A stretch of DNA of 64,000 nucleotides from Phoronis australis (taxonomy: Eukaryota > Phoronida > Phoronidae), in the NCBI GenBank assembly GCA_002633005.1, contig NMRA01000091.1, positions 767,820 through 831,819 of the forward strand. The letters run 5' to 3'. The first letter of the stretch is position 1. Each line of letters opens with the position of its first letter. Made by a program: the position numbers and the translations under genes. The notes below the pieces were generated by a model that was given only the letters and a program-made list of their open reading frames with translations, searched no databases and was not told the DNA's origin. Of the stretch, positions 34,601 through 49,600 are shown piece by piece.

Positions 34601-37600
34601 GTTTAAGTTCCCCGCAGGCTCAGATAACTCTTGGGAGGCAGAAACAGCTTCAGAAACATCAGCAAAATAACTCACAGAATCAGAATCTTCGGGAACACCT
34701 CTCTCCAAAGAGGTTTCCATTTTACTTGGTGACATCTCTGCCTTTTTCAATGATGCTTCCGTGCGCTCTTCATCGACCAAATTACACTCTTTTTCCCTAG
34801 CAGTCTCACTGACTGTGTTTTCTTTAATGTCACAATCCTTCCCGACTCTTTCATTTTCCCGTTTCTTTACAGTACCGTCCATCTTTTCACTGTTCACGTT
34901 CTCCTTGTCCAATCGGTCATCAAAATCCAGAGGCCTGATTTCCGAGAAATCATCATGCGGATGACTCTTCAACTGATTGATCCTTGAAGTCGAACGGCTG
35001 CGCATCTTACGGACCCTCTCAGTAGTACACTCCTTCGAGCTAGGAGTGGTCATCAACATTTTTACTGAAGGAGATCGAGTTTGTCCATTGTCCAGTACAC
35101 AGATATCACTGCTCTTAAAACTTTTCAACGGACTGTACTGCCTTATTTCCTCTTGTGTAAGTCGTTGAATCTTGAGCACCGGTGAAGCAGGTAAATTGGC
35201 CAGTTGCTTGAGTTTTGGTGTAATGCGTTCTTTCAAAACTGGAGAACCTGGTATGACATCTTCATTTTGAAGAGCAGCGTCATATCCAGCAGACGGGTCA
35301 TCCCTGAATAGTGCTCTAGCACCCTTGAGTGCATCTTCACCTACAAAAATGTTCTTATTTTTCTCGGGAGTTTCGTGAATGCTTTCGCTAGCAACATTTT
35401 CCTTCGTCGTACTGTTTCTGAATGGTGACCTCGTCTCCTCCACTACAGCAGTTGCTATGTCTCCAGGCCTATTTGGTGATTTTGTAAGCCACCGATCAAG
35501 TTTGGTAATACCCATTGCATCTTTTTTGGCAATCATACTCTTTGCTGGGGACTTCCTTGCTGGTGATTGGGTCTTCGACATAGAGCCACTTCTCTGCTGC
35601 AACATTGCTTTGAACTGCTTCAGAGGACTTTGTGGTACCAAGTCAAGATTCCGCAATTGCGTTCCTGATACACTATCGTGCGCAGAATTTTCAACACTGC
35701 TGTCCATCGCATCGTTGTCACTTCCTTGTACCTGAAATGATTTGAATATTTCGAAGCTGCTGATATCCTTAGACTGTTGAGACTCCACCACATCTAAAGT
35801 GTCCATGTCTGCTCGGTCAAGCTCGTCCAACTGGATCCCGTCATCTTCCTTTCTCTGCAGTGTCTGGTGGCCGATACTGAGCATGGCATCAGTGAAAGAA
35901 GTGGTCTTGACCGTCGTACTTTCACAAGTAACCTGAAAAAAGACATGCATGTAGGCTTATATCATTTACATTCAAAATGCGGAGTCCCCAAAAATCCACG
36001 TTCAAAGACTATACTCCTAGTAAATGAAAACATCCAGAGAAGTATAAACTAAGCCTAACACGCAAAGAATCTTTTTATCGTAACAATTTCAGTCTACCAA
36101 CAAAATCTCTAAGAAGAACAACACAATGCATTGAAATGAGTCCACGGCTGCACAGTAAATGTTATGCTTCCAGGGGTGTTTATTACTAGTACTACAAAAA
36201 TGGCCTCTAGGAGACGCAGAATATGTCTATCCCATTCAAAAATGGAAGGCATTGTAGTCTCCTTAACAAAACTTCATTTTGCTAAATTTCATGAAAATTT
36301 GTCAAGGAACCCCGTAGATACAGAAGCAACATAAAAAAAATAAAATTACCAATAGGATGCACAGCAGTAGTCAGATCAGTCTTAAAGAAGTCACCCGTTG
36401 TCCCGGACATAAAAATACACTTGCCAAATTTCACAAAGATCCTGACAGGTGTCAGATACCCAGAGATGGCGGCAACATGCAACACCATACATTATGAGGA
36501 CGCATAGCAAGGAATGCTATGTGACTTTCGATGACCCAATTTAGAAATTACACAAACATGCTTTTGTATTAAATGAAATTTTCCACAACCATTGTTAAAT
36601 ACAGGGCTTGGAATGACCAATGATGAAAAACGCGGAATTTTTTACGGGCCGAAAGATGTGCACATCCCAGCCTTGAAATAGTCGATGAGGACCTTTTGCA
36701 TACAAAAATTCGGGAGGACTAAAAAAACCGTACCACCTCCGAAGCGTGCGTCTGCGTCTTTTTAGCTTGTCCGTCCACTCCCACCTCCACACATTCACAC
36801 ATTTTTGGCTGCAGAGTCGCAGTATTTGTCACCGCGGATTACAATCACACAAGACGCCATAGAAAAATCCACCACACTATCCCAGATGCCCCGGCAATGT
36901 TGACAATTTAAGTTCCTCCGAAACATAAAAAGCAACTTCCGCTTTTCGAGGTGAAAGTCGTTGGCAACGCCGCGGTAAAGGAATTTGCCGCGAAAATTTT
37001 ATATCAAATCCGATTTTTTACACGGAAATGTAATAAAATACGTGGACAGAACATTTGAAAAAAGCGGAAATCCGTGTTTCCGCGGAAAATTCCAAGCCTT
37101 GTAAATACTGCTGAAAAAAAAAACAAGAGCTGGTTACAGATGCAGCTCAGCTCATTTCAAGCAGCAAGTGAACTGGTCTCACTGCAAGACATTCTACAAC
37201 TAAAAAGCTATACTAACTGGTTCCACTTGTTTCTCAACAACTCCTTCGGTGGGTTTGCTAGAACCATCTTCAAGTTTCTGTTTCTTGGTCATGGCCAGCA
37301 CAAACATGTTCTGTTGATTGCTAGTGACCTCTGGTGTTGGCGGTCCTTGAGACTCGGCGTACAACTGTGAGTACAGAGCTGTGTCCAACGAGGCGTCCAG
37401 ATTGTTGTACATGGATGGCAGGACACTATAAAGTTTTATCAAGTTTGATTTCAGATCTTATCAGCTGAGGATTGTCTGTTCCTAGTCTGAATTTGGATAG
37501 TAGATGAGAGGACATACAACGTGTCAATAGTTACGGATGGGACAACTGATTTTAAATTAGTTGTCAATGATATTTACAGAGGATGATGATGTAACATTCT

Positions 37601-40600
37601 TCAAAGTTACCTGTTGCTGTCAAGCATAATTTACAGCACATTATTCATAGAACACCACAAAGATAAGGTCAATATAAAAAATCACCAGGTTGAAACATAA
37701 GTCCGACAAAGGGAAAACTAGAGAGTTTCACGATCATTGGGTGTAGCAAGTTTTAAAACAGAAAAAAATATAAACAAAAACAACGAAATATAAGATGCTG
37801 TTTACTAGAAATGCTACCGAGCAGATATTACTCAAAACTACCTCTTTTCGTGAAGAACTTCTTTCTGATGTTCCGTTAATATTCTACGCTTCTTTGGTGA
37901 GGGTGCGATTACAACAAACTCTTCATCCCGCAGCTCATTTACACTAAGTGTTAACTTCTTCTTAATGAGACTAGGAGAACCTCGTGGTTTAGGTGGCGGC
38001 ATCTCATTAATTTTGGGTGACGTGGCAGCTACTGGCGATGTGCCACCTTGTGGCCGGTTGAGGAAGCTGCCCATTATTTTTGCAGGAGATGGCATTCCAG
38101 GCAGGCGTGGCAAGGGCGCTTGCGAAATGTCCTGAAAAATATGACGTCTATCGAGTCGACTATTCAGATAATACACATTTATTCAACAACTAGAGGATGC
38201 AAGATGGTTTTCTTTTAAAATCTATAATTGTCGAGAGTTTGACAAGATATTTAAATGCTCGATTCATTAAAAAAAAACTGTCAACAAGTAAATTTTTGCC
38301 ACACAGATGACGACAGGTGATGAATTGCCTTTAGATTTTGTCGAAATGGGACAATCTGCTTGTCCAAACAGTAAACCATTGAAATCATGTATCAGTGAAT
38401 GACAAATCCCTGGTGATATAATGTAGTACAAACCTGTGTCATCTGACTCAGCGGTGTTTCCTCAATGGTCATTTGTTGAGAGTCTGTCCATCCTGGTAGA
38501 ACCAAAGCGCCCTTCTCCTTCATTTTAGCAAGAACAGGCCTGTAATGCAGGACATACAGCATAGACTGAATAATTGAACTGTCAACCTCTCATGAATGGG
38601 GTTGGATAATAACACCCTATCAAGAATGATGTCCTCATAAAGGACAGAAGAAGGGTTTGTATACCATCATAACTCTGGGCAGGAGAGTAATAACTAATTT
38701 AAGACTTATAACAGAAGTGATGCCAACGAAACGTTGCTAAAAGTGAGCTTTTCCCCCAAGTTTGATTCATTCCAGTATGTGATTTCACAATCTACTAGTC
38801 AGAATATGGTCATCAATTCTTAATTCATTGACTGGATCTCACAAAATCCGGTACAATTAAGACTGCTAACTTTTTGTCATACCGAAAATTCTTCATCGCA
38901 CTACTCACTTTAGACTCTCGGGATAAACTAGACTGACTCTCTTGCCAAACGTAGCGTTCCAGAAGGACACCGCCTGATTCTTAACAGCTTTGCGTGAGTG
39001 TCTAAAAGCAACCTCCAACAAAGGCGCCATCTTCTGGAGGAACTCGGAGTCACACAGCCCACTCAACTTGGTTTGCACAGCATTGGTGATGTCTGTCCAA
39101 AACTTCTCAGCCTACAAAAGTTAAGCAGCTGCATGAGACGAAGCAATGAAGAAAAAATTGTACTGGCTAAAACATCCAACCAAGAAGGATCTTGAAATTC
39201 AGTTGAATGGATACATTGGGTCTAATGGAATCTTATTCCAAGATGGCCTCCAATTGATGAACAGCCTTTTATTTTCAGCCTATTCAGAGGGCAAAGGAGG
39301 ATCACAGGCATAGTTCTTTAGTACTGAGTCACCCGTTATTTAAGACAAATTTAAGCCCATGTGTTAGTAAGAGGAAGAAACTAATCAAAACTTATTTATA
39401 AAGTAAAATGTCAAAATTCGATTTTAATTAGTTGTCAGCACTATTTGAACAAAAACACAATTGTTACAATCATTTCTTTACTTGCATAAAATGTTAAACA
39501 ATCACACAGCATCAAGTACCTTGTGCCCAATCTGAGGTCCGTTAAACAACTGACTGACGACTGTCTTCCCTGTCTGCTCTAGCAGGTCAGACATATCCAC
39601 TCCTAGTTTGTCGATGACGTTTGACAAGAACAGGGAAGAAGGGGCGTTCGTCACCAGCGTGGACAAAATGGTCAAAAGAGTAGACCCCACCAGATTTAAA
39701 CCTTTGTTTGACTGAAATTAGAAATCAATGCGATAAATGTGGACATCCATTTTTAGTTTCGGCACCAAAAACAATGTACAATTTTTGAGAAAATGAAGAA
39801 ATCTAAGCCAGTCTAATTATCACTGTTTCAGTCACCTCAATGTGAAATTTTGTTGCACAAAATGTACTACATTTTTGTGTAGTATCTAATTTTCATACAT
39901 CTCTTTAATAATAAGAAACCCCGAGCCAAATTTTAAAAAACTGATCACAACATCAGCCCAAAACTCTTGCAAATCAAAGCCATTCAAGCAATAACGATGT
40001 TGATGAGTCAGTGTAATACCTTTGCACTTGGAGTCACAGCATGGTACCTCAGCTCAGTCCCTCTGGTCAGTATGTGCTTGGTTAGACTTGACAGCAGCTT
40101 TACAAGAGAATGCACATTACCCAGAGGTTTTTGCTTTTTCTTGGACCACTTGGCAGGACTTAGGGGTGCTACAAAATAGTTAAAACACAAACATAATATT
40201 CCATGATCAAAATCTTAAATCAGTCCTAAATAACGACACAACGTCCATGTTAACTCTCAGAGCGTCACATTCAAGAATCTCTAGACAATATTTGAGCTTT
40301 CGTATTGCCATAAAATAGCAGTTGCACTATAATTTTACAGCTTCAGTTTATCAAACACATGATAAAGTCCAGCATTTTATTCTTTGTTTAACCCTTAGTG
40401 CATCGCATAGATGTTGAACCACCCTTCAATAAAAATGGAACAATCCTTACCAACAGTGTTGAATCCCATCTGATTGGAGAATGAGGAGAAGTCTACACAC
40501 TGAACCATTGTTTCACACATGGACACCAAGCAGTCAACTTCCACAAACGTCTTGAAATATAGAAATCGTTGCTTCAGTTTAATTAAATGTTTAAAGGGAA

Positions 40601-43600
40601 CATTTAGATCAAGTTCAAAAACTTTTGGCCCAAAAACAAAACAAGCCAAAAGTATGCAGACATTATGTCCTGGAATTCCACGTCATGCCAGAGAATGAAG
40701 GGTATTTAATAAGAAACTTGGTAAGGTGGCTAAACCATTCTGCAATTAGAAGTGTGCCCCCATAATAGTTATTACCAGTCACTTTTGCTATAAACAGAAT
40801 TATCCCCCATGACAGGGAATAGTATTTTGACATCTGATTACTTATGTCTTGTGCAATATAAACTATAAAGAGACTTAGTAAAGAGACTTAATCAACAGAT
40901 GCATAAGCTATAAATTTACTACAGCACCACATTTTGCCTCTCCCAAGTTGCAGCAGTTATAAACTGCGACAGGTAAAATATAATTTGATTTGGTCAAAAT
41001 GACCGTAATTATCTAAGTGAGACCATAGAACCATACGCAAATCATAAATCTGGATCAAAAATAACTCAGTTGGCAAATTTGGCAAGGGGTATATTTCAAA
41101 GCAATTTAGGTGGCATACCAGCTTCGTTCATAACACATGGAATCAGATCAAAAGCGTAGTCTGCTCACTAACACACATGATCAATGCTCAGTAGCTCACA
41201 TCACCCCTAAAATCCACTACAAAATTTCTGGGAGTATTTCAATCACTTACAGAAAAATGTCTTTTGAAAACAAGACTTCATAACACTTAATCATCAACGA
41301 CAGCCTACCGCTACTTCTGAGGTAATTAGTTAAGAGTGATTTCGTCACATCACTGCCTGCTCATTAGGTGTTTAATAAGACAATTATAGTCTACGCTACA
41401 TCTTATTTGTCATTTGTCAAAATCCTTTTGACACAAAAGGATTTTAAAAAAACTTCACTAACAATCCATGGAACACTAACCTGTATCTTATCAATACTGA
41501 GCTCCCCTAAGATCTTAGCACAGAGTTCCTGACAACCGATGTTGGCCTCGGCATTCGCCACCATTGCAGAGAGGCGAGAAAAATTCAAGTACAGCTCCCT
41601 CCATGTTTTCATCAATGTCTTAACTGTTGCCGGGTGAATCTCGTTGTTCAGCAAGTGCATGATGGGATACATCAACGAGACGTACATACAGTCAAAGTTA
41701 TGTTCGAGAGAGTCACCCTGGTTGACTTCATTCGTCTGAAGACAAGATGGTTCCAAATATAAGACAATTAAGCAAGACTGGAGATAAATAATCAATAACT
41801 AAACTAAGACACATTCAGAATGCGTTGACTCGAAATTGAAATTCGGAACTTTTTCCATCGTAAAAATCTTGAAATCAAACAATTTAAAAGTTAATTTACC
41901 CTTAACTTGAGTTTGAACAGAACATTTGGAGATGTAGTCTTAAGGGTTTGTTACTAAGACGTCTATCGAGAAAGAGTTTAATGTCTCAAGCAGTAGTCTC
42001 GCAGACTAATAATCTAAAGCCCGAGCTTACCTGCATGATATGAAGAAGTAATGGATTGACAATCATGCTCCATATCCGCCATAGTGAATCAGCATTTTTC
42101 ACCTTGTCTCCAACCTTCTCCAACAGATGGAGTAGCGACTGACAGAAAGAAAGACAGGTAACTGTGTTTTGCATGCCACTGGCAACCAACGATTCGAGGA
42201 TGGAGAAAAATCTGAAAGGAGAGAATACTTTAACTGACGACAAATCAAGGGTTCCATGAAAAGACTTTTACATTTTGCTTGACTTTAATTTCCAACAACT
42301 GGCATTTATGAAGAAACCATGAGTTTAGTTTAATTCAATGTGTATGACAAATTTTAACTACAAAACAGGCATTCTGACATTGGGCGACTTAACCAAACAT
42401 GGTAATGGTGAGAGTACGTAAAAGACGCTGCTGTCAACAGCTAAAAGCGCCCATCACATACTCTGGTCTGAGAATATACTTTGCGTTATTGAAAGAGATC
42501 TCAGTAGCTGACAGGTTTATATGGTAGAACAATGTAGAAAGAAATTTGTAAACATATATCATTTTACCAAATGAAAACATGCCAAGGGAAATTACCTTTC
42601 CTGTCCGTCGCATGCAGCAACAAAGTGCGGTTCAAGTAAAAGGCCAGATAAAAAGAGACTGGGTGTTCCCTGGAAAGAAGTCAACTCTGTTAGTAATAGA
42701 AACATTTGTTTAGTCAACTCTGTTAGTAATAGAAACATTTGTTTAATAAACAATCATGTACATCAATGAAAAACTGTACACACGAGAAGACCTTACAAAG
42801 CAAGTTATTGAAAAGGTATATTTTGGCCTTGATAACTGATTGATAAGAACCTTATCTTGTGACATCAGACAGCACAATGTTATCAAAATATCAATATGCA
42901 TTCACTGAGAGATCATTGCTTTTCTCATTTATCATTTCATCATCAGATACTTTAAAAAATAGAATGAATACTAATATTTTTTGTTGAAAATTGGAAGAAA
43001 AATTATTGTGTTCAGCTAATTTGCGTCAAATTACTTTAATTTTCAAAGTTCGATAAAACATGATCATTCTGACATGGTTTTGGTCACTTTAAAAGACAAA
43101 GTTGGGTAAAATGCATATTGGGACTAGTTCATTATAAATGTTGTAGCCCAAGTGGAGCCCCTACACCATCACGTGTCAGTGTACTTACATGCATAACAGC
43201 AGCACCGACATGATGGGCCTGCGAACACAGCACCTTGGCAGGCAAGCACGTGATGGCTTCAAACAATTTCTGAAAAAATAAACAACTAAGTCCAGCAAAA
43301 AGTAAGAAATCTTTCTCTCGTAGTGAGCTGACAGCCCAAAGTTTGTTAATATCAGGCGTTTTTAGTGGGGTGCGTAATTCACACATAAAAAGACACATAG
43401 ACATATAAGTAAAATAAATAACCTAGCATTAACAAATTGAAAATATCACTTTGTCTTGAGTACACGTTATAAAATCTAAATTTTACCAAATGTGTTCACC
43501 ACTACAACTAAATACATGTGGCAGAACTAACAAAGTGGATGACACAATGAGATGTTCAACCTCCTGCAACATTGGGACTACTCAGTGAACTGCAATGTAA

Positions 43601-46600
43601 AGAACAGCAAAAACATCACATCACCTAGCTTGCAGCGCTCATCTTATACCACAAACCTAGAACGCCATGACTCGATACCAAATCGACAAATTGCTCACCA
43701 GTGATTTGCTTGTGCTTAGACATTCACTCATCAGCACCAAGTGGAAGTTCTTCAAAAATGCCGTGAACAGCTCCACAGTCTCCCTCTTGTGGGGCAATTC
43801 CAGAACATTCTTCACATGTGCCATTAACGAGTACCACAGGTTGAACAGGAGCTCCTCTAAAACAAGGCAGACGGGAACCAATTAGAAAATAGTTACTTAT
43901 TTTTGTCCGACCAGAGTCCAACTTATTTCCAAACAGCCGGATGAAAATTCGTGACCAATGCTGTACCTAATGAATCCAAAGTGTATTAAATTTGTAATAA
44001 CAAGGTTATGCTACAAACAATAAATTCAAAAAATATGGCATCTATAACCATTGAAGAATAAATCAACTTCATTTTTCGTTTTCACAACAAATTAATGTAC
44101 ATACCATTCATTTCATCTCCAAATGTGACTATTGCCTCACGAACAGCCAATAAGAACGATTCATAATACTTGGTAAGGAAAGTAGGCCCGGTGATGACAT
44201 CACTCTGCAAGGGTTCTACAACAACAGATCAGTGTTGCATAAATAGGACTTCCCTCTCCTTTGAGATCATTAGTATAGCAATAAGAATTCTCTCATTTAA
44301 CGCATTTGAGCTAATTTTTAAGTAGATTCATCAAAATCTAACATACAGGGTGTCTAAAAAATTTACCCACACTTAAAACTATAAAATAAATGCATTAACT
44401 GTCTTTGAATTTCTCGGACTCTTTTCAAGTTTCCCGTATCATTGCGCAAGAAAGATTTTGAAATTCATCCTGCAAAATTGAATAGCTTGTTTGCAATCCT
44501 CGTGCGTATACACTGTGTGGTAGCTCACGTGCTTACTCTCACAACAAGTTGTAACCATGCAGTGAGCCTTGTGTGCAGTCTGATCCACAGCAACTGAATC
44601 TGAGAATTCACGCATTGTACTTAAGTGTGAACACATTCTTAGGGACACCCTGTATATACAAAATGATTTTAAAGATTTGAACGCGCGTAGCTAACACCTG
44701 CCACTTCGTTACCTTTAATTCACTTGACTAATTAATGACGACGATTTGTCTTACCCAACTGGAAGGTGTATGATGTCATGGTGTTAACACCCTTGCAGCC
44801 TCCGAGAAAGTAGGCTAGACACTCGCTCCCACACATCTTGACTGAGCGGAACGCACACGGCGTCGTAGCTCCTGGGGTCAGTGAGAGGCGTGGAGTGGCG
44901 GCAGGACTGAGTAGCGATACATTCCCTGAGACAAAAAATTTCAGGTTATGTAGGACTTTATCGACAAGTTTGTATTTAGCTAGATGTCTTCAAAATCTAA
45001 GCCTATATTTTCTAAAAGTAGAAAGCCTGTATTTTTGTTTTTTACCAATCTGCCATTAATAGAGTCACACGACCAAGTCTTTTTACAGAAATTTAGCAAA
45101 AAAAAACTTAAGGTATATTCACAGCAAAAAATGGTATCAAAAACATGACCAAAGTATGTTTGACATGAATGTTCACGACGTTATCTAAAAACACAGGTTA
45201 CTTTTCAAAATTGTCATTTAGGTCCAGGAAAAATGTCCAAATTTGGCTAGCTTAGAAATGTCTGCTTGCTAATGAACAACAGGAACTAAATGACAATGCT
45301 ACTTGAACATCACCAACATTAAACAAAGTGCAGTTGTATTCATTGACAACTTGCAATGTGAAAACAAAAAAAATTGCAAATAGGTGACCTCTGCACTAAT
45401 GACGTACCTTGGGGGCTTACATACAGTGTTATTCCTCAACACCACATACTTACTAGACACGGTCGAGTGATTTAAAGCGCGTCATTTTCAACACAAAACT
45501 CGTTCTTAAAAACATTAGGCAATGTACTTCATATTCACATCGTCACTATATTGTGTTTCAAACTACTTTGACCAAGCAATCACAGAGATAAGTAGTTAGC
45601 TTGCAAGCTCCACTTTAAATAAAAAAGGAACAGGCCCCTGGTCACAGTTTGACCAAAAACATGAAATGTTCAAAAGAGGATTGAAATGCAGAGGCAGTAA
45701 ATATTACCTCAAACTCCACAAAGTTCACAACAAACACCAGGTTCAATTCCGACACTCTATACATGACATACCTAACCGTGACATCTTTGGAGTGGACAGC
45801 ACAGCTGGAAGTTTATTTGCAGGGGAGTTGTTGCTGCCCGATGTAACGGTCGAACCGAAACAGAAGTACAATAGGGGTGCACATACCTGCAACACAAATA
45901 TTCAAACTGTAACACCTGGAACATGTTAAAGAGTCACTGTAGAGCAGTCGCCGGATTAGGGACAAACAGATAAGACATCAATTAACATTAATTTCTTTTA
46001 AACACAATTGTCAAGATTTCTAACCGTTCACTTGCTTCAGCCTCATTGCTAGGCAATTTAATTTTTCACACAAATTCATTAGTTTTCAAAAAGTTGACGA
46101 AATTTCTTTTTATGGAAAATTGTTGAAATTTTAACCTAAAAATTTGCGACTAGTTTTCAACTGATTAAGTGCCAGTTTTGTTCAATTTCCTTCTGGATTT
46201 TTTGCCAAAAGTTGATGAGGTCAGGCTGATTTCAAGGAAAACTTTTTGGAAAATTACTGCACCTTGAACGCAAATGGACTAAACTTTGGAAAAAGATGTA
46301 AGTTCAACAACAGTTTTAGGAAACTATCTGAATAATACCGTTTTGTTTCAATCAAACAGCAATCAAACAAGAATTCTGACTTGCCCTTCAAACAGTATCA
46401 GAGTTCTGAACTCAATTTTTGTCACTCCCATGGTATTTAACAACATTAAAACAAATAGCTACTTTTGACTACCACTTTATGACAGACAACTTACAGCTTC
46501 AAAGTTCTCCGATGCTTTATTTCCCAATTTCTGAATGTAGTGCCACCAAGCCTTCACTTTAGCCAAAGCTACTTTCTCAGTCTTGGCACTGGCCGATCGG

Positions 46601-49600
46601 AATACTTGCATCACCAACTTCACTCTCTTGGGATCTGACAATATTGCTGTAACAAAGGGAGGCACCACGACAGGTCAACAAAATGATCTTATACAAACAA
46701 CTAAGCTTTAAGAACAGCAAGCAAGCAATGAGTCACAAACCACTCACTAGGTGGCATCAATGAAGAAAGGGCCTCACAACCGTTAAACAGCTAGCTAAAC
46801 AGGGCGAAATGTGGCTAAAACTATGATGGAGGTGCTGGTTCGATAACGGGCACACACTTGTATTTTTACAGGCCGGAGTGTTCCTCCATGCATATCATCA
46901 ACAGCCCTTTCACATATCTCAAAACAAGGTCTTCAAAACAAAGGAAAAAGTCAAGATGAAATCTTTAGGCCATAATGAACTTGTTGAACCTTCAGCCATG
47001 CACACCATGGCTTACAGCAACAGACGAAGCCATCTTCAAAAATCTCGATTTTAGCTTGTCATACATTTTTACAGACTGGAGGCGTCTTTAAGTACAATAC
47101 GTTACTATTCATATCTTAGACAAAAACATCAAGGATGGACTGGTATTCATTGACTGTTGCAGTGTCAAAATTTTCAGCTGCAAACTCCATATATCTCAGT
47201 ACGAGGTGACATAACCTAACAATTGTGGTACAGAGCTTTAAAAACCAAGTCCATTCTAATTTTTGTCTTCGGAGGTTATTCTGAGTTTAAAGTCAAATAC
47301 ATGGCATTTGTGAAAAAGAAACATACTGGGATTTGTGGCAAAATTATCGATGAGCTTCGTCCAAGCTGTAAATGCCTCAACGCGAACATCCTGGCTTGAA
47401 CTCTTGAACCCTCGTTCGACAACAGGAAGCAGGAGGTTGATGAGAGAGCCATGGTGCAGCACCTTGCCAAGAATATGCACCAAGGTGGCCCACACCTTGA
47501 GAGCAAACAGCTCATGTCCTGCCATGAGGGATGACAATTCATCCACCATTCCCTGCAATAAGACTACTTGGTTACACTCATGCAGCCTAAGGTTTTGTGA
47601 CTGAACAAAACATCTACAAAAACTACAAAATTTCACTTAGTAAATGGATATATTATCTTACTTACAGAAAGCATGCAGAACATTTTAATCTCCCAGCTAT
47701 AAAACAGTATCAAGAACATTATCAAATATCTTTAGAAATAGTTCCAAGCTGAAATCTCAAAATCATAGATACACTTTTTACTAGCAAACAGGATATCACA
47801 GTATATGTTTTTATACCAAAGAATCTATCCACAACCCGCCTATGTCTAGTTACCTTCTTCAGATTACTGGCCAATGATTTCGATATCTCCTCCTGATGCA
47901 GCTTGATGGCACTCAAGCTAGTCTCCACAGTGACAAAAGCTTTCTCTCGTAGCTTGGCTGCTCCATTGGTTACCATGGGAATGACAAGCTTGGACCACCT
48001 GACCACGTGTTTAAACACCTGCTTGGGAACTTGCTGAAGCAGTCTACAAAAAGAAGACTAGTTTCACAAACAAACAGCAGTCTGAAGGATGCAGACTAAT
48101 TATTGCACTTATAACCAATTGTTTGCATTTTCAGCCTGTTTTCAAGTTTTATATTACCTAACTATAAAAATTACTTTCAAGCAAAATAGTACCAACGACA
48201 GCTAGCTGCATTTGCTTCTGTAGTCAGTAAAACTAAGCAAAGAAATTAACAGAGATGCTATTTTTGCTGACAAAAGCTGTGATCCTGCATAGAGAGACAC
48301 GATGTGTAAGTCAACACCATTATACAGAGCACACAGTGAATATGCAAACATTTAAAAATCAAACCTCTGAATGACATTTAAGGCCTCAAACTTGACAGCG
48401 AGAGAATTAAACTGGTTGTTACTCAGTGTATGTTCAATGGCACACAGGATAGGATGAACCTACAAGAACAATTTGGGAAAACATAAGAGAAAAAGGTTAA
48501 CAAGTACTAAAACTAATGAACACATTAGACACTTAGACATCAAACAAATTATTCAGCATAGAAATTACATTCATTTCTCAAAACAAACTTGGTCTCAAAG
48601 TCATAAAGTTTATGCAAGCGACAATTTTTACAACTCTATCAGAAACACACAGACCATGTACTCGACAAACTGTCGATGACCGTGGAAGGGACCCTTAATT
48701 TTTTTCAAGATTCACTGCAGAGAATAAAGTCATTTCTGAAAGATCAGTTTTGATACCTAAAAGCTCTTTTGAATGTAAACACCCAGCCTTTCTAGCAAAA
48801 CCTGAACTTGTATGAGATTTAGGTACGATTTGATGAGCGACAAAACAAGAAAATTTAGGACATCATCAGGAACAAACCTGAGCAGCAAGTATTTCCACAG
48901 GAAACGTCTGCACTGATAGTACCCATAATGCCCTGGTACTTGTAGTCTTGTCTGCTGACTTTAGCAGTGCATTACACACGGTGGATATAATTCCAGATAG
49001 TTCAAAAGGAGAAAGAGAGCTACAGAAAAAGAGAAATCCGAATTAGTGTTCACAATATCAACAATAAAAACAACATCAAAATTAAACTCCTGGATAAAAA
49101 AAGAGTTCCTAGCAATTGTTTGTAATACAATGCCAATTTCAGTCTATTCAATATGTTCATTTGTATTAAAGGCCTCTGGCCCAAAGTTCAATAATCAAAA
49201 AAAAATCATACACATTGATTATCACCAAATATCGCAAGCAGTGGAGGCAGATCTTTAAAGTAGTTTTCTAAAGCACTTTCTTGAACTAAGTGCCAAGAAC
49301 GCCTCATTGGCGATTACCACAACCCCTGAACCAGGAGTAGTTTGCAAAATATGTTGATTATTATTGATCAGATAATTACCGAGCTTCACAAGAAATATTT
49401 CGGACTCGATGCTCTAACAAGCCACAGTTTTATGCAGATTTCCTTCACAAAATTTGCCATATCACTATACACAAAGATGAGATTTCTTTATTTTTAAAAC
49501 CATTTCAATGTATTTACCTCCGGCTAATTTCAGCCATACCAGTGCAACCTGAGCAAACCTACCTTGCCAGTTGGTTGTCATTGGCAACACAACCAAAGGC

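Noticed and set aside
33411-35735. Plus-strand open frames with hydrophobic runs (e.g. 34374-34562, 35379-35735)
   Set aside because: Shadows of the RIF1 giant exon; hydrophobic runs mirror Lys/Glu/Ser-rich codons on the coding strand.
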